64,000 nt of DNA from Micromonospora sediminimaris (GTDB taxonomy: Bacteria > Actinomycetota > Actinomycetes > Mycobacteriales > Micromonosporaceae): NCBI GenBank assembly GCA_900112325.1, contig FOLJ01000007.1:248001-312000 (forward strand). Reading direction: 5' to 3'. The stretch's first letter is position 1; each line of letters starts with the position of its first letter. The notes under the pieces are model-generated. The model made no database searches and was not told the origin of the DNA. It saw only the letters and a program-made list of their open reading frames with translations. Positions 41,035 through 49,989 of the stretch are shown here, piece after piece. The translations under genes were made by a program, and so were the position numbers.

Positions 41035-41896
41035 AACTCGGCAGGGGCGGGAGCCCGATGGGGCTGTCCGGCGGGATGACCGTGTGGGCGGCGCGGGCGA
41101 TGGGGTCTAGCAGTTCGCGTAGGCGGTGCGCGCGGTCGGGGTCGAGGGTGAGCCAGGGACGGGCGGCGGCGAGATCGGTGGCGTCCTCGATCGCCTGGAA
41201 GGCCGCCCGCCCGCGCTCGGTCGGCTTGCCGTCGGAGTCCAGCCAGCCACGGCGGGTGAGCCGCTCGCGCGCCTGCGACCAGTCCTGCTCCGACCAGCCC
41301 CGGCCGAGCAGATTGGCCGGCGGCATGTCGACCGCGACCCGCCAGGCCAGCGTCTCCACCGGGTCGAGATCGGCGGCGACCAGCGCCGCCACGTGCCCGT
41401 CGCCGCGATGCTCGCGCAATGTGGTGGCGGCCTGCCAGAGCCGAGCCAGCGGGTACTCGCCACGGGGCAGGGCGGCATTCGCCGCGCCGAGCACCCGGCC
41501 GGCCGTCCCGAGCCCGTCGGTGGCGGCCTCAAGCAGTTCGGCGGCCTCCACCAGGTGCCGCTCGGGCAACTCGTAGGTCAACTCGGCGAGCGCCTGCACC
41601 GCCCCGGTCAGCCGGGCACGCAGCGCCTGGTCCGGCGAGGCCAGCTGCCACACCGCCGGCAGCGCCCGGCTCACCATGTGCGGCGCGAAGTTGTAGAAAG
41701 CGGCGATCACCGGCGCCGGACCGGTCGGCCCGAGCGGGGCGGCGCGACCGGCGAAGTAACCCCGCCAGTAGCCGCGGAGCCCGGCCGCGCCGTAGGCGGC
41801 GCGGGCGCGTGGGTGGAAATAGGTGACGGCGTGTACCGGCTCGTAATACGTCCACATCAACCGGGCGGTCCGCCCGTCGGCGTCCACTGCCGTCAC
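41033..41896 (-). CDS. SCO6745-family protein
   Basis: 287 residues. The hallmark EPVHAVTYFHPRARAAYGAAGLRGYWRGYFAGRAAPLG is near the start (first 45 residues), followed by YNFAPHMVSRALPAVW. The C-terminal part contains a winged-helix-like RLTRRGWLDSDGKPTERGRAA. Function unknown. GTG 41896 is preferred because the first GTG (41902) abuts its Shine-Dalgarno (GGAGG); many relatives start even later, near the ATG at 41857. Confidence 0.82.
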   Translation of the reverse strand: MTAVDADGRTARLMWTYYEPVHAVTYFHPRARAAYGAAGLRGYWRGYFAGRAAPLGPTGPAPVIAAFYNFAPHMVSRALPAVWQLASPDQALRARLTGAVQALAELTYELPERHLVEAAELLEAATDGLGTAGRVLGAANAALPRGEYPLARLWQAATTLREHRGDGHVAALVAADLDPVETLAWRVAVDMPPANLLGRGWSEQDWSQARERLTRRGWLDSDGKPTERGRAAFQAIEDATDLAAARPWLTLDPDRAHRLRELLDPIARAAHTVIPPDSPIGLPPLPS

Positions 41897-42034
41897 GTGC
41901 ACCTCCGTGTCGCTTCGACAAGCGTCCCGGGCGAACTGCCCGGGACGCTGCCGAACCTACTGCCGGTCGGTGACCGTTCGGAAGCCATCTGTGGTCAACG
42001 GCATCGATGTTCTGTCGGACGACCCGACTCGGGC

Positions 42035-42670
42035 TCACTCGGCGGCGAGCACGTCCACCACGAAGCGCAGCGGGCCCGCCGGGCGACCGCCGCCGCCGTC
42101 GCCGTACGCGTCCTCGGCCGGGATGTCGAGCTGCACCCGGCTGCCCACGGTCACGCCCACCAGGCCCTTGTCCCAGCCGGGGATGACCTGCCCGACGCCG
42201 ATCGGGAAGGTGGCGGGCTCGCCCCGCTCCCAGGAGGAGTCGAACTCCTCGCCGCTCTCGTAGAAGACGCCGACGTAGTTGGTGGTGATCGACTGGCCGG
42301 CCTGCACCTTCGGCCCGGTGCCCTCGATCAGCGGGGTGACGGTCAGCTTGGTCAGCTCACCCTCCCCGGCGGTGACGGTCGGCTTGCTGCCCAGGGCCGG
42401 GTCCGCGCCCTCCGGCAGCTGCGGCGCGGGCGGCGCCCCCGGCTCGTTCGTCGCCTCCGCACCGGCGGAGGGAGTGCCAGCGGCCTGCTCGGGCGCGTCG
42501 TCACCACCGCGCTGGCCGACGATCACGAACACGGTGATCAGCACCGCCACGACGGCGATCCCGGCGAACGCACCGGCCCAGGCCTGCCGGCGGCGCTTCG
42601 CCTCGGCTGCCTTCTGAGCCGCCAACTGCTCGGCCAGCCGCCGCCGCGCCTTGGTCTCCTGCTCGCTCAC
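42035..42670 (-). CDS. Membrane-anchored FKBP-type peptidyl-prolyl isomerase
   Basis: 211 residues. A basic, Gln/Ala-rich cytoplasmic N-terminus (KARRRLAEQLAAQKAAEAKRRRQ-like) and one membrane helix (AGIAVVAVLITVFVIVG) place the FKBP domain outside the cell after a Pro/Ala-rich linker. The FKBP core has ITTNYVGVFYESGEEFDSSW, IGVGQVIPGWDKGLVGVTVG and LDIPAEDAYG. Likely assists folding of exported proteins. GTG start with upstream GGAG. Confidence 0.92.
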   Translation of the reverse strand: MSEQETKARRRLAEQLAAQKAAEAKRRRQAWAGAFAGIAVVAVLITVFVIVGQRGGDDAPEQAAGTPSAGAEATNEPGAPPAPQLPEGADPALGSKPTVTAGEGELTKLTVTPLIEGTGPKVQAGQSITTNYVGVFYESGEEFDSSWERGEPATFPIGVGQVIPGWDKGLVGVTVGSRVQLDIPAEDAYGDGGGGRPAGPLRFVVDVLAAE

Positions 42671-42860
42671 GTCCTCGACTCCCTGCTGAGAGGTGTGGGG
42701 TGGGTCCGGCCACGGGCAGCCGTCGCCGACACACGGTACCTGGTGTCCGACGCACTTCCGACCATCGATGGCCCACGTCCGCAGGCACGGCTGTGCCGAT
42801 CATGGAGTCCGGGTCGTCCCGCAACCGCCCAAAGGGGCATTCGGGCGACCAGGAGCGCAG

Positions 42861-43868
42861 TCAGGCGGATTTACGCGGAGTGGTCTTCTTGGCGGTTTTA
42901 GTGGCCTTCTTCTCCGCGGTCTTCTTAGCGGGCTGGGCCTTCTTGGCGGTGGTCTTCTTCTCGGCGGTCTTCTTCGCGGGCGCCTTCTTGGCCGGCGCCT
43001 TGGTGGCCTTCTTCTCCGCCGCCTTCTTCTGCGCCGAGCGGGCCGATGAGATCGGGGTCGGTTCGGCGCCCCCGCCGGCCGGCGCCTCGCCACGAGCCGC
43101 CTTGGCCCGCTCCACGGACGCCTTCAACGCGGCCATCAGGTCGACCGCGGCGGCGGGAGCCTCCTCCACCTCCTCCGGCTGGACCACCTCGCGGCCCTCC
43201 ACCTTCGCGTCGATGACCTCCTGCAACGCCGCCCGGTAGTCGTCGTTGAACTCGTCCGGTTGAAAGTCACCGGCCATCGAGTCGATAAGCGACGTGGCCA
43301 TCGCCAACTCCGGTGGCCGGATTTTGAGGTCCTCGTCGAGGAAACCGAAGTCCGGCTTACGGATCTCGTCGGGCCAGAGCATCGTGTTCAGCAGTAGCAC
43401 ACCCTCACGTACCCGCAGGGTGGCCAACTGCTCCCGCTGACGCAGCGCCACCTTGACGATCGCCACCCGCTCCGAGTCGGTCAACGCGTCCCGCAGCAGC
43501 AGGTACGGCTTGGTCGCGGTGCCCTCCGGCTCCAGGAAGTACGCCTTGTTGTAGAGGATCGGATCGACCTGCTCGGCCGGCACGAACTCCAGCACGTCGA
43601 TCGCGTGGGAGGTGCTCAGCGGCAGGTCGGCGAAGTCCTCGTCGGTGAGGATGACCATCTCCCCGCCGCCGATGTCGTAGCCCTTGGCGATGTCGTCGTA
43701 GCTGACCTCTTCGCCACAGACCTGGCAGGTCCGCTTGTACCGAATCCGTCCGCCGTCGGCCCGGTGCACCTGGTGGAACCGAATGTCCTTCTCCTCCGTC
43801 GCGGAATACAGCTTGACCGCGATCGAGACCAGGCCGAACGACACGGCTCCCTTCCAGATGGCTCGCAT
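42861..43868 (-). CDS. ku: Ku DNA end-binding protein
   Basis: 335 residues. Bacterial Ku, the homodimeric ring that binds double-strand ends and recruits LigD for non-homologous end joining. Start RAIWKGAVSFGLVSIAVKLYSAT, zinc-like CQVCGEEV and FVPAEQVDPILYNKAYFLEP match. The core ends near residue 255; the last ~65 residues are a Lys/Ala repeat tail (KKTAEKKTTAKK-type), longer than in many Ku proteins, which in mycobacteria helps DNA binding. ATG with GGGAAGGGAG upstream. Divergent from the two LigD genes. Confidence 0.95.
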   Translation of the reverse strand: MRAIWKGAVSFGLVSIAVKLYSATEEKDIRFHQVHRADGGRIRYKRTCQVCGEEVSYDDIAKGYDIGGGEMVILTDEDFADLPLSTSHAIDVLEFVPAEQVDPILYNKAYFLEPEGTATKPYLLLRDALTDSERVAIVKVALRQREQLATLRVREGVLLLNTMLWPDEIRKPDFGFLDEDLKIRPPELAMATSLIDSMAGDFQPDEFNDDYRAALQEVIDAKVEGREVVQPEEVEEAPAAAVDLMAALKASVERAKAARGEAPAGGGAEPTPISSARSAQKKAAEKKATKAPAKKAPAKKTAEKKTTAKKAQPAKKTAEKKATKTAKKTTPRKSA

Positions 43869-43941
43869 GCTGCGCTCCCTTCCCCGGTATCGACCATGCT
43901 CGCATCACAGGGAACCGGACGCGAGGTGTTCGGCCGGCTAC

Positions 43942-43947
43942 TACAGT
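43942..43947 (+). promoter_or_regulatory. -10 box of leaderless promoter for the NHEJ ligase
   Basis: tacagt (TANNNT) ends 6 bases before GTG 43954; no Shine-Dalgarno. Confidence 0.5.
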
Positions 43948-43953
43948 CGTCCT

Positions 43954-44895
43954 GTGTCCGGCGCGCCGCTCAAGCCGATGCTCGCGATGACCGGGCAGCT
44001 TCCGACCGGTCCCGACTGGGTGTACGAGTTCAAGTGGGACGGGGTACGCGCGCTGGCCGACATCGTCGCCGGACGGCAACGCCTGTACGCGCGTTCCGGT
44101 GTGGAGATCACCACCGCCTACCCCGAGTTGATTCCGCTGAGCGAGCAGGCCGACGACGTCCTGCTCGACGGCGAGGTGGTCCTCTTCGACCAGGCCGGGC
44201 GGCCTTCGTTCACCGCCCTGGCCGAGCGGATGCACGTGCGTAACGCCGCCAAGGCGGCCCGGCTGGCGGCAACCGTACCGGTCACGTACATGATCTTCGA
44301 CGTGTTGCGGCTGGGCGGTCAGGACCTCACCGGCTGGCCGTACGCCCGGCGGCGGGAAGCCCTCGACGGCCTGGCACTGGGCGCGGCGCGGTGGGCGGTG
44401 CCCCCGGTCTTCTCCGACGGCCCGGCCACCTACGAGGCGGCCGGCGAGCACGGCCTCGAAGGGGTGATGGCCAAGCGGGTCGAGTCGACCTACCGGCCCG
44501 GGGTGCGTTCGCCGGACTGGGTGAAGGTCAAGCTGGAGGTGACCGGCGACTTCGTGGTCGGCGGCTGGCGACCCGGCGCGCGGCGGATCGGTGGCCTGCT
44601 GGTCGGGGTCCCCGGCGCGGACGGCCGACTCGTCTACCGGGGCCGGGTCGGTGGCGGGATCGGTGCCGCCCTCGAACGGGAACTGCTGCGCGAGTTGGAG
44701 CCCTTGCGCACCACCGGCTCGCCGTTCAGCGGCGACGTCCCCCGCGAGGATGCCCGGGGCGCGATCTGGGTAACTCCCCGGGTCGTGGTGGAGGTGAAGT
44801 ACGGCCAGCGCACCCCGGACGGGCGGCTGCGGTTCCCCCGAGTCCTGCGGATCCGCCCGGACAAACCGGCCGAGGAGGTCGACGATGCCAGCTGA
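43954..44895 (+). CDS. ATP-dependent DNA ligase, LigD-type ligase domain
   Basis: 313 residues. Seals DNA ends in non-homologous end joining. The adenylated Lys27 is in VYEFKWDGVRAL; DGEVVLFDQAGRPSF, EGVMAKRVESTY and WVKVKLE are the later nucleotidyltransferase motifs; the OB-fold ends in LRFPRVLRIRPDKP. It is a stand-alone ligase rather than part of a three-domain LigD. The GTG start follows a leaderless -10 box. It overlaps the polymerase-domain gene by 11 bases. Confidence 0.93.
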   Translation: MSGAPLKPMLAMTGQLPTGPDWVYEFKWDGVRALADIVAGRQRLYARSGVEITTAYPELIPLSEQADDVLLDGEVVLFDQAGRPSFTALAERMHVRNAAKAARLAATVPVTYMIFDVLRLGGQDLTGWPYARRREALDGLALGAARWAVPPVFSDGPATYEAAGEHGLEGVMAKRVESTYRPGVRSPDWVKVKLEVTGDFVVGGWRPGARRIGGLLVGVPGADGRLVYRGRVGGGIGAALERELLRELEPLRTTGSPFSGDVPREDARGAIWVTPRVVVEVKYGQRTPDGRLRFPRVLRIRPDKPAEEVDDAS

Positions 44896-45796
44896 GCGGT
44901 TCCCGGTAGACGTGCAGGGCCGCACGTTGGAGCTGTCCAACCTGGACAAGGTTCTCTACCCGACGGCCGGCTTCACCAAGGGCGAGGTGATCGACTACTA
45001 CACCCGGATCGCCCCGGTGCTGCTGCCGCACCTGGCGGACCGGGCGCTGACCCGCATCCGCTACCCGAACGGGGTGACCGGCGGCTCGTTCTTCGAGAAG
45101 AACGCCCCGGCTGCCACCCCGTCCTGGGTACGCGTCGAGACGCTGCCGGCGCCGGGCTCCACCAAGGGTCGGGAGACCATCGACTACGTCGTCGCCGACG
45201 ACCTGCCCACCCTGGTCTGGCTGGCCAACCTCGCCGCCCTGGAACTGCACACCCCGCAGTGGAAGGTCGGCGCGCACCCGGACCTGATGGTGGTCGACCT
45301 GGACCCGGGCGCCCCGGCGGCGCTGAAGCAGTGCTGCCAGGTCGCTCTGTCGCTGCGCGACCGGTTGGCCGCCGACGGCCTGACCGCCTACCCGAAGACC
45401 TCCGGCAAGAAGGGCATGCAGCTCTGCTGCCCGATCTCCGGCACCCAGCCGGCCGACGACGTGTCGGCCTACGCGCGGCGCATCGCCCAGGAACTCGAAC
45501 GCGACCAGCCGAAACTGGTGGTCTCGAAGATGGCGAAGAACCTGCGGCCGGGCAAGGTCTTCATCGACTGGAGCCAGAACAACGCGGCGAAGACCACGGT
45601 GGCCCCGTACTCGCTGCGCGCCCAGCCCGTCCCGTCGGTGTCGACGCCGCTGACCTGGGACGAGGTATCCGCCGGTGCGGCGGGCCGACGTCCGGCCGCC
45701 AAGCCCTACACCGCTGGCGAGGTGCTGGACCGGATCGAAAAGCACGGCGACCTGCTCGCCCCACTGCTCGACGGCGGCCCCGAGCTTCCTCGGTAG
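44885..45796 (+). CDS. LigD-type polymerase/primase domain (NHEJ PolDom)
   Basis: 303 residues. AEP-family polymerase that fills ends with ribonucleotides in NHEJ. LSNLDKVLYPTAGFTKGEVIDYY begins the domain, LMVVDLDPGAPA carries the metal-binding D-x-D, SGKKGMQL the nucleotide-binding basic patch and VFIDWSQNN the third acidic residue. Encoded separately from the ligase but overlapping it, so the two should be made together. No LigD 3'-phosphoesterase domain is recognisable here. Confidence 0.94.
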   Translation: MPAERFPVDVQGRTLELSNLDKVLYPTAGFTKGEVIDYYTRIAPVLLPHLADRALTRIRYPNGVTGGSFFEKNAPAATPSWVRVETLPAPGSTKGRETIDYVVADDLPTLVWLANLAALELHTPQWKVGAHPDLMVVDLDPGAPAALKQCCQVALSLRDRLAADGLTAYPKTSGKKGMQLCCPISGTQPADDVSAYARRIAQELERDQPKLVVSKMAKNLRPGKVFIDWSQNNAAKTTVAPYSLRAQPVPSVSTPLTWDEVSAGAAGRRPAAKPYTAGEVLDRIEKHGDLLAPLLDGGPELPR

Positions 45797-45812
45797 GACA
45801 GCCGCGACCCGC

Positions 45813-46859
45813 TCACCTGGCGGGTGCCACGGGTGGCGACTCGCCGTGCCGCCGCAGTCGCGCGTACGCCCCGGCGAGCATGGCGATCGCGAGCAGGCTG
45901 ACGATCACGTCGCTGACCAACGCTCGGGTGGGTGACGCCGGTGAGTACGGAGGCACCAGGTAGGCCAGCACGGCCGCCCCGACCAGCGCCCCGGCGGCAC
46001 CTGCCAACACGTGCCGCTGCCCCCACCCGGCGCGTCCCGCCCAACGGACCAGCAGCCACACCAGCGCGGCGACGACGACCACCGACACGGCGACGCCGAC
46101 CCAGCCGGAGAGCATGCTGACCCCCAGGTAGACGAGCAGCACCAGCAGGCCCGGACGGGTCGGCCGGGGCGCGTCGGCCGGAGCCGGAGGTGGTCGCCGC
46201 CGCCAGCGGGGCAGGGCCGCCACCGCGACCAGGGTGAGGACCACAGACGTAGCCCCGATGAGCTGACCGGGACTGGCCAGGAACCCCTTGCGTCCACTGT
46301 CGTCGGCGAAGACGAGCAGGCTGCCCAGCAGGTAGAGGACGGTCACGGCGACCAGGCCGGACGCGCCCAGCCACGGCCGCAGCCGGCGTGCCGGGGAGAG
46401 GTACGACTCGACGATGGCGATCGGCGCGCAGATGGTCAACGCCACGTGGTTACCGAGGAAGCTGATCGCCTCCTGCGCGCTGATGCCCAGCACCGGAACG
46501 CGGGTGCGGTCGGCCGCGCTCAGCTCGGCGAACTCGGTGTCGGCCAGGTAGTCGGGGTTGAACAGCGACTGGTCCACCAGGCCCGCCTGAACCACCCCGA
46601 ACCCCGCCGCCAGCAGCACGATCATCGGCCAGCCGCCGCCCGTGCGTCGGGCCGCCTCCCGGATGAGCACCGCCGCGCCCCCGTACATCGGTGCCAGGAC
46701 GACCACCACGCCCAGCATGTCGGTGCCGGCGAAGCCGCCCCACGAGCATTCGGCGGCCCAGGGGGCGAGGAACAGCAGCGCCACGACCGGTACGAGCCGC
46801 CGCAGCATCGGCTGCCGGACGCCGTCGAGGGCTGCCCGATCTTCGCCGTGAGTAGTCAT
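45813..46859 (-). CDS. Unknown polytopic membrane protein
   Basis: 348 residues, about nine membrane helices (LVPVVALLFLAPWAAE, MLGVVVVLAPMYGGAAVLI, MIVLLAAGFGVVQAGL, LVAVTVLYLLGSLLVFA, ASPGQLIGATSVVLTLVAVAAL, LLVLLVYLGVSML, VGVAVSVVVVAALVWLLV). A conserved-looking DQSLFNPDYLADTEFAEL follows the third helix and recalls membrane proteins of the CPBP-like group, but the glutamate motifs of those proteases are not clear. ATG 46859 with GGGAG upstream. Function unknown. Confidence 0.78.
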   Translation of the reverse strand: MTTHGEDRAALDGVRQPMLRRLVPVVALLFLAPWAAECSWGGFAGTDMLGVVVVLAPMYGGAAVLIREAARRTGGGWPMIVLLAAGFGVVQAGLVDQSLFNPDYLADTEFAELSAADRTRVPVLGISAQEAISFLGNHVALTICAPIAIVESYLSPARRLRPWLGASGLVAVTVLYLLGSLLVFADDSGRKGFLASPGQLIGATSVVLTLVAVAALPRWRRRPPPAPADAPRPTRPGLLVLLVYLGVSMLSGWVGVAVSVVVVAALVWLLVRWAGRAGWGQRHVLAGAAGALVGAAVLAYLVPPYSPASPTRALVSDVIVSLLAIAMLAGAYARLRRHGESPPVAPAR

Positions 46860-46976
46860 GACTCTGACTCTCCCGGTGCCGTGGTACCCCGCACCAATGC
46901 CATCAGTCATGTCTTCACCGGCCCGGGGCGGAGGGTCGGCCTCGACAGGCCCGAGCGGCAGGAGTAGGACGTACGT

Positions 46977-47729
46977 ATGCGCGCTGCCCTTCCCGTACCG
47001 TCCGCCGCCGGTCTCGCCGACCGGGACGGGCCACTGCTCAGCCACCTCGATCACCGGACCGGTGCGCGTCACGACATGACCGCCGCTGAGCTGGGCGAGT
47101 GGTCGGCGCGGGCCGCCGGCCTGCTGCGGGACGGCTGCGGCCTGATCCCCGGCAGTCGGGTGGCGGTGCTGCTGCCGCCGCACTGGCGTACCGCCGCGGT
47201 GCTGTTGGGGGCCTGGGCGGTGGGGCTTGAGGTGTCGTTCCGGCCGCGCGCCACCGCCGGGCTACCGGTGCTGGAGCCGGGCGGCGACCGGCCGTACGAC
47301 GCGGTCCTGGTCACCCCGGAGCGTCTGGACGACTGGCTGGAGGACGTACCGGACGGGCTGCACCGCTACCTCGTCGGCACCGGACCGCAGCCCTTGGTCG
47401 ACGTGCCGGTCGGCTGGCTCGACTGGTCCGTGGAGGTGCTACGGCACGGCGTCGCCCCGACCGACCGGCCCGTGCTGCGTGCGAACGACGCGGCCAGCCC
47501 GGACGGCACCAGCTACGCCGAGTGGGGTTCGATCGCCAGGGCGGTGGCCGAGCAACTCGACCTGCGGGCCGGTGACCGGCTGCTGGTCGACGTCGCCGAG
47601 CACGACCAGCCGCTGAAGTGGCTGCTCGCCCCGCTGGCGGCCGGTGCCTCGGTGCTGCTCTGCGCCAACCTCGACCCGTTCCGCCGGGACACGCTCATCG
47701 CCGCCGAGCAGGTCACCCGCGTGCTCTGA
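46977..47729 (+). CDS. TIGR03089-family truncated AMP-binding-like protein
   Basis: 250 residues. Resembles the N-terminal half of acyl-adenylating enzymes (TAAELGEWSARAAGLLRDGCGLIPGSRVAVLLPPHWRTA and LLVDVAEHDQPLKWLLAPLAAGASVLLC-like segments) but lacks the ATP-binding SGTTG-KG and hinge motifs, the hallmark of actinobacterial TIGR03089 proteins. Probably not a ligase. ATG 46977 follows ggagtagg. Followed by a long palindrome. Confidence 0.88.
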   Translation: MRAALPVPSAAGLADRDGPLLSHLDHRTGARHDMTAAELGEWSARAAGLLRDGCGLIPGSRVAVLLPPHWRTAAVLLGAWAVGLEVSFRPRATAGLPVLEPGGDRPYDAVLVTPERLDDWLEDVPDGLHRYLVGTGPQPLVDVPVGWLDWSVEVLRHGVAPTDRPVLRANDAASPDGTSYAEWGSIARAVAEQLDLRAGDRLLVDVAEHDQPLKWLLAPLAAGASVLLCANLDPFRRDTLIAAEQVTRVL

Positions 47730-47746
47730 GGGACGACTCCGATGCG

Positions 47747-47806
47747 GCAACATCCCTGTTGCTGCTTGTCTGCCCCGAGGTGAGGCAGCAACAACAGGGA
47801 TGTTGC
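47747..47806. terminator. Stem-loop between convergent TIGR03089 and XPB genes
   Basis: Perfect 14-bp arms gcaacatccctgtt (47747-47760) and aacagggatgttgc (47793-47806) with a 32-base loop that itself contains gctgctt and gaggcagc halves. AT-richer than its surroundings. Confidence 0.75.
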
Positions 47807-47828
47807 GCGGATCTTGTCGGCGATCCGG

Positions 47829-49508
47829 TCAGTCGACGGTGGGAAGGGGTGGGCCGAGGACGTCGTCGGCGTCGACGATCGTGTACGCGTACCCCTGCTC
47901 GGCGAGGAAGCGCTGCCGGTGGGCGGCGTACTCGGTGTCGATGGTGTCCCGGGAGACCACCGAGTAGAAGTGCGCCTGCCTGCCGTCGGCCTTCGGGCGC
48001 AGCACCCGCCCCAACCGTTGCGCCTCCTCCTGCCGGGAGCCGAACGTGCCGGACACCTGGATCGCCACCGCGGCCTCGGGCAGGTCGATGGAAAAGTTCC
48101 CCACCTTGGAGATCACCAGAGTACGGATCTCCCCGGTGCGGAACGCGTCGAAGAGGCGCTCGCGCTCCTTGTTCGTGGTGGAGCCCTGCACGATCGGGGC
48201 GTCGAGATATTCGCCGAGCTGGTGCAGCTGGTCGATGTACGCGCCGATGACAAGCGTCTGCTCGCCCGGGTGCCGGTCGAGCAGGGCGCGTACCACCGGC
48301 AGCTTGGTGCGGGCGGTGGCCGCCATCCGGTAGCGCTCCTCCGCCTCCGCCGTCGCGTACGCCATCCGCTCGGCGTCGGTAAGGGTGACCCGGACCTCGA
48401 CACACTCGGCGGGGGCGATCCAGCCCTGCGACTCGATGTCCTTCCAGGGCGCGTCGTACCGCTTCGGGCCGATCAGGCTGAACACGTCACCCTCCCGGCC
48501 GTCCTCGCGTACCAGGGTGGCGGTCAGGCCCAGCCGGCGGCGGGCCTGGAGGTCCGCGGTGAAGCGGAAGATCGGCGCGGGCAGCAGGTGCACCTCGTCA
48601 TAGACGACCAGGCCCCAGTCCCGGGCACCGAACAGGTCCAGGTGGGTGAAGGCGCCGCCGCGTCGCGAGGTGAGCACCTGGTACGTGGCGATGGTGACCG
48701 GGCGGATCTCCTTGCGCTCGCCCGAGTACTCGCCGATCTCCTCCTCGGTCAGCGAGGTGCGGGCGATCAGCTCTCGCTTCCACTGCCGGCCGGCCACCGT
48801 GTTGGTGACCAGGATCAGCGTGGTGGCCTTCGCCTCCGCCATCGCCGCCGCACCCACAAGCGTCTTACCGGCGCCGCAGGGCAGCACCACCACACCCGAC
48901 CCGCCGGCCCAGAACGCCTCGACCGCCTCCCGCTGGTACGACCGCAGCGTCCACGGCTTACCACCGTCCTTGCCGGCCTCGGCCAGCTCGATCGGGTGCG
49001 CCTCGCCGTCGACGTACCCGGCGAGGTCCTCCGCCGGCCAGCCGAGCTTGAGCAGAGCCTGCTTGAGCCGCCCCCGCTCGGAGGGGTGCACCGCGATGGT
49101 GTCGTCGTCGATGCGGTTGCCGAGCATCCCGGCGAGCTTCTTGCTCTTGGCCACCTCGACCAGGACCACCCGGTCCAGGGCGCGCAGGACGAGGCCGTGC
49201 GCCGGATCGTTGGCGAGCTGGAGCCGTCCGTACCGGTCCATCGTCTCGGCCACGTCCACCAGCAGCGCGTGTGGCACCGGGTACCGCGAATACTTGATCA
49301 ACGCGTCCACCACGCCCTCGGCGTCGTGGCCGGCGGCGCGGGCGTTCCACAACCCGAGCGGCGTCAGCCGGTACGTGTGCACGTGCTCGGGCGAGCGTTC
49401 CAACTCGGCGAAGGGGGCGATGGCCATCCGGCAGGACTGTGCGTCGGGATGGTCGATCTCCAACAGGAGGGTCTTGTCCGACTGCACGATAAGTGGTCCA
49501 CCACTCAC
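47829..49508 (-). CDS. XPB-type DNA repair helicase
   Basis: 559 residues. Superfamily 2 3'-5' helicase related to eukaryotic XPB/ERCC3 and the mycobacterial ercc3 gene. N-terminal damage-recognition-like domain (~residues 1-180), P-loop VVLPCGAGKTLVGAAA, DEVH in VVYDEVHLLP, TAT in LTATLVREDG, motif VI QRLGRVLRPKADGRQ. GTG 49508 has GAGAGGA upstream. It is separated from the helicase-associated gene behind it by a small membrane protein, a pairing also remembered from mycobacteria. Confidence 0.94.
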   Translation of the reverse strand: MSGGPLIVQSDKTLLLEIDHPDAQSCRMAIAPFAELERSPEHVHTYRLTPLGLWNARAAGHDAEGVVDALIKYSRYPVPHALLVDVAETMDRYGRLQLANDPAHGLVLRALDRVVLVEVAKSKKLAGMLGNRIDDDTIAVHPSERGRLKQALLKLGWPAEDLAGYVDGEAHPIELAEAGKDGGKPWTLRSYQREAVEAFWAGGSGVVVLPCGAGKTLVGAAAMAEAKATTLILVTNTVAGRQWKRELIARTSLTEEEIGEYSGERKEIRPVTIATYQVLTSRRGGAFTHLDLFGARDWGLVVYDEVHLLPAPIFRFTADLQARRRLGLTATLVREDGREGDVFSLIGPKRYDAPWKDIESQGWIAPAECVEVRVTLTDAERMAYATAEAEERYRMAATARTKLPVVRALLDRHPGEQTLVIGAYIDQLHQLGEYLDAPIVQGSTTNKERERLFDAFRTGEIRTLVISKVGNFSIDLPEAAVAIQVSGTFGSRQEEAQRLGRVLRPKADGRQAHFYSVVSRDTIDTEYAAHRQRFLAEQGYAYTIVDADDVLGPPLPTVD

Positions 49509-49989
49509 GCCGAATCCTCTCGTCCGTACGGCTGATCCGGCCGCCGGAGCAGGTGGCTGACCTGCCGCCGGGCGACCATCCAGTGTTGCACGCGCAGGCG
49601 GGCGGCGAGAAAGTGCTCATCCTGCGCAACCCTGCCGGTACTTCGGTGCGTCTAGCAGTAGGGGACGAGTTGTCGAGGTCGGCGGCCCGATGGGTCGCGA
49701 AACGGGCCACCGTACGCCCTCGCGGTCGTCATGCCGGTCGGTGCCGGTGCGCAGCGCGTTCGATCCACGGCCGGACGGGCCAGGAAAGCGGGGGCCGTTC
49801 CCGTCGCAGTGGAAGCCAACGGGGGCGAGCGGCGCGCCCGGGGCCGTACCGGCGCCCCACCCCCACCGTTTCGCCGCCGGTACCGCCCGGATACGGACGG
49901 AGTCGGATCGGTACCCGATGGTGCTGGCCGACAGCCGTCAAGGGTGACACCCTTGACGTTCCAGGGCCGGACCGTACGGGGGAGGGCAG
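49509..49989. other. 480-base region between XPB and a small membrane gene
   Basis: Frames are open in several directions but none has a plausible protein; composition is Arg/Pro-rich in all of them. The only feature I trust is the 23-base palindrome at 49936-49958. Confidence 0.5.
49936..49958. promoter_or_regulatory. Near-gapless palindrome upstream of the small membrane protein
   Basis: Perfect 11-bp arms cgtcaagggtg / cacccttgacg around a single a. Its right end ttgacg (49953-49958) could be a -35 box, 16 bases before tacggg (49975-49980), so a regulator bound here would cover the promoter. Confidence 0.6.

Noticed and set aside
40252..41036. Upstream extension of the quinone reductase through the HAD gene
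   Set aside because: It overlaps the HAD hydrolase in another frame and is low-complexity; the enzyme begins at the ATG at 40250.
46977..47729. Functional acyl-CoA ligase
   Set aside because: The ATP-binding SGTTG-KG motif and the C-terminal domain are missing; the length fits TIGR03089 proteins rather than a truncation in this strain.
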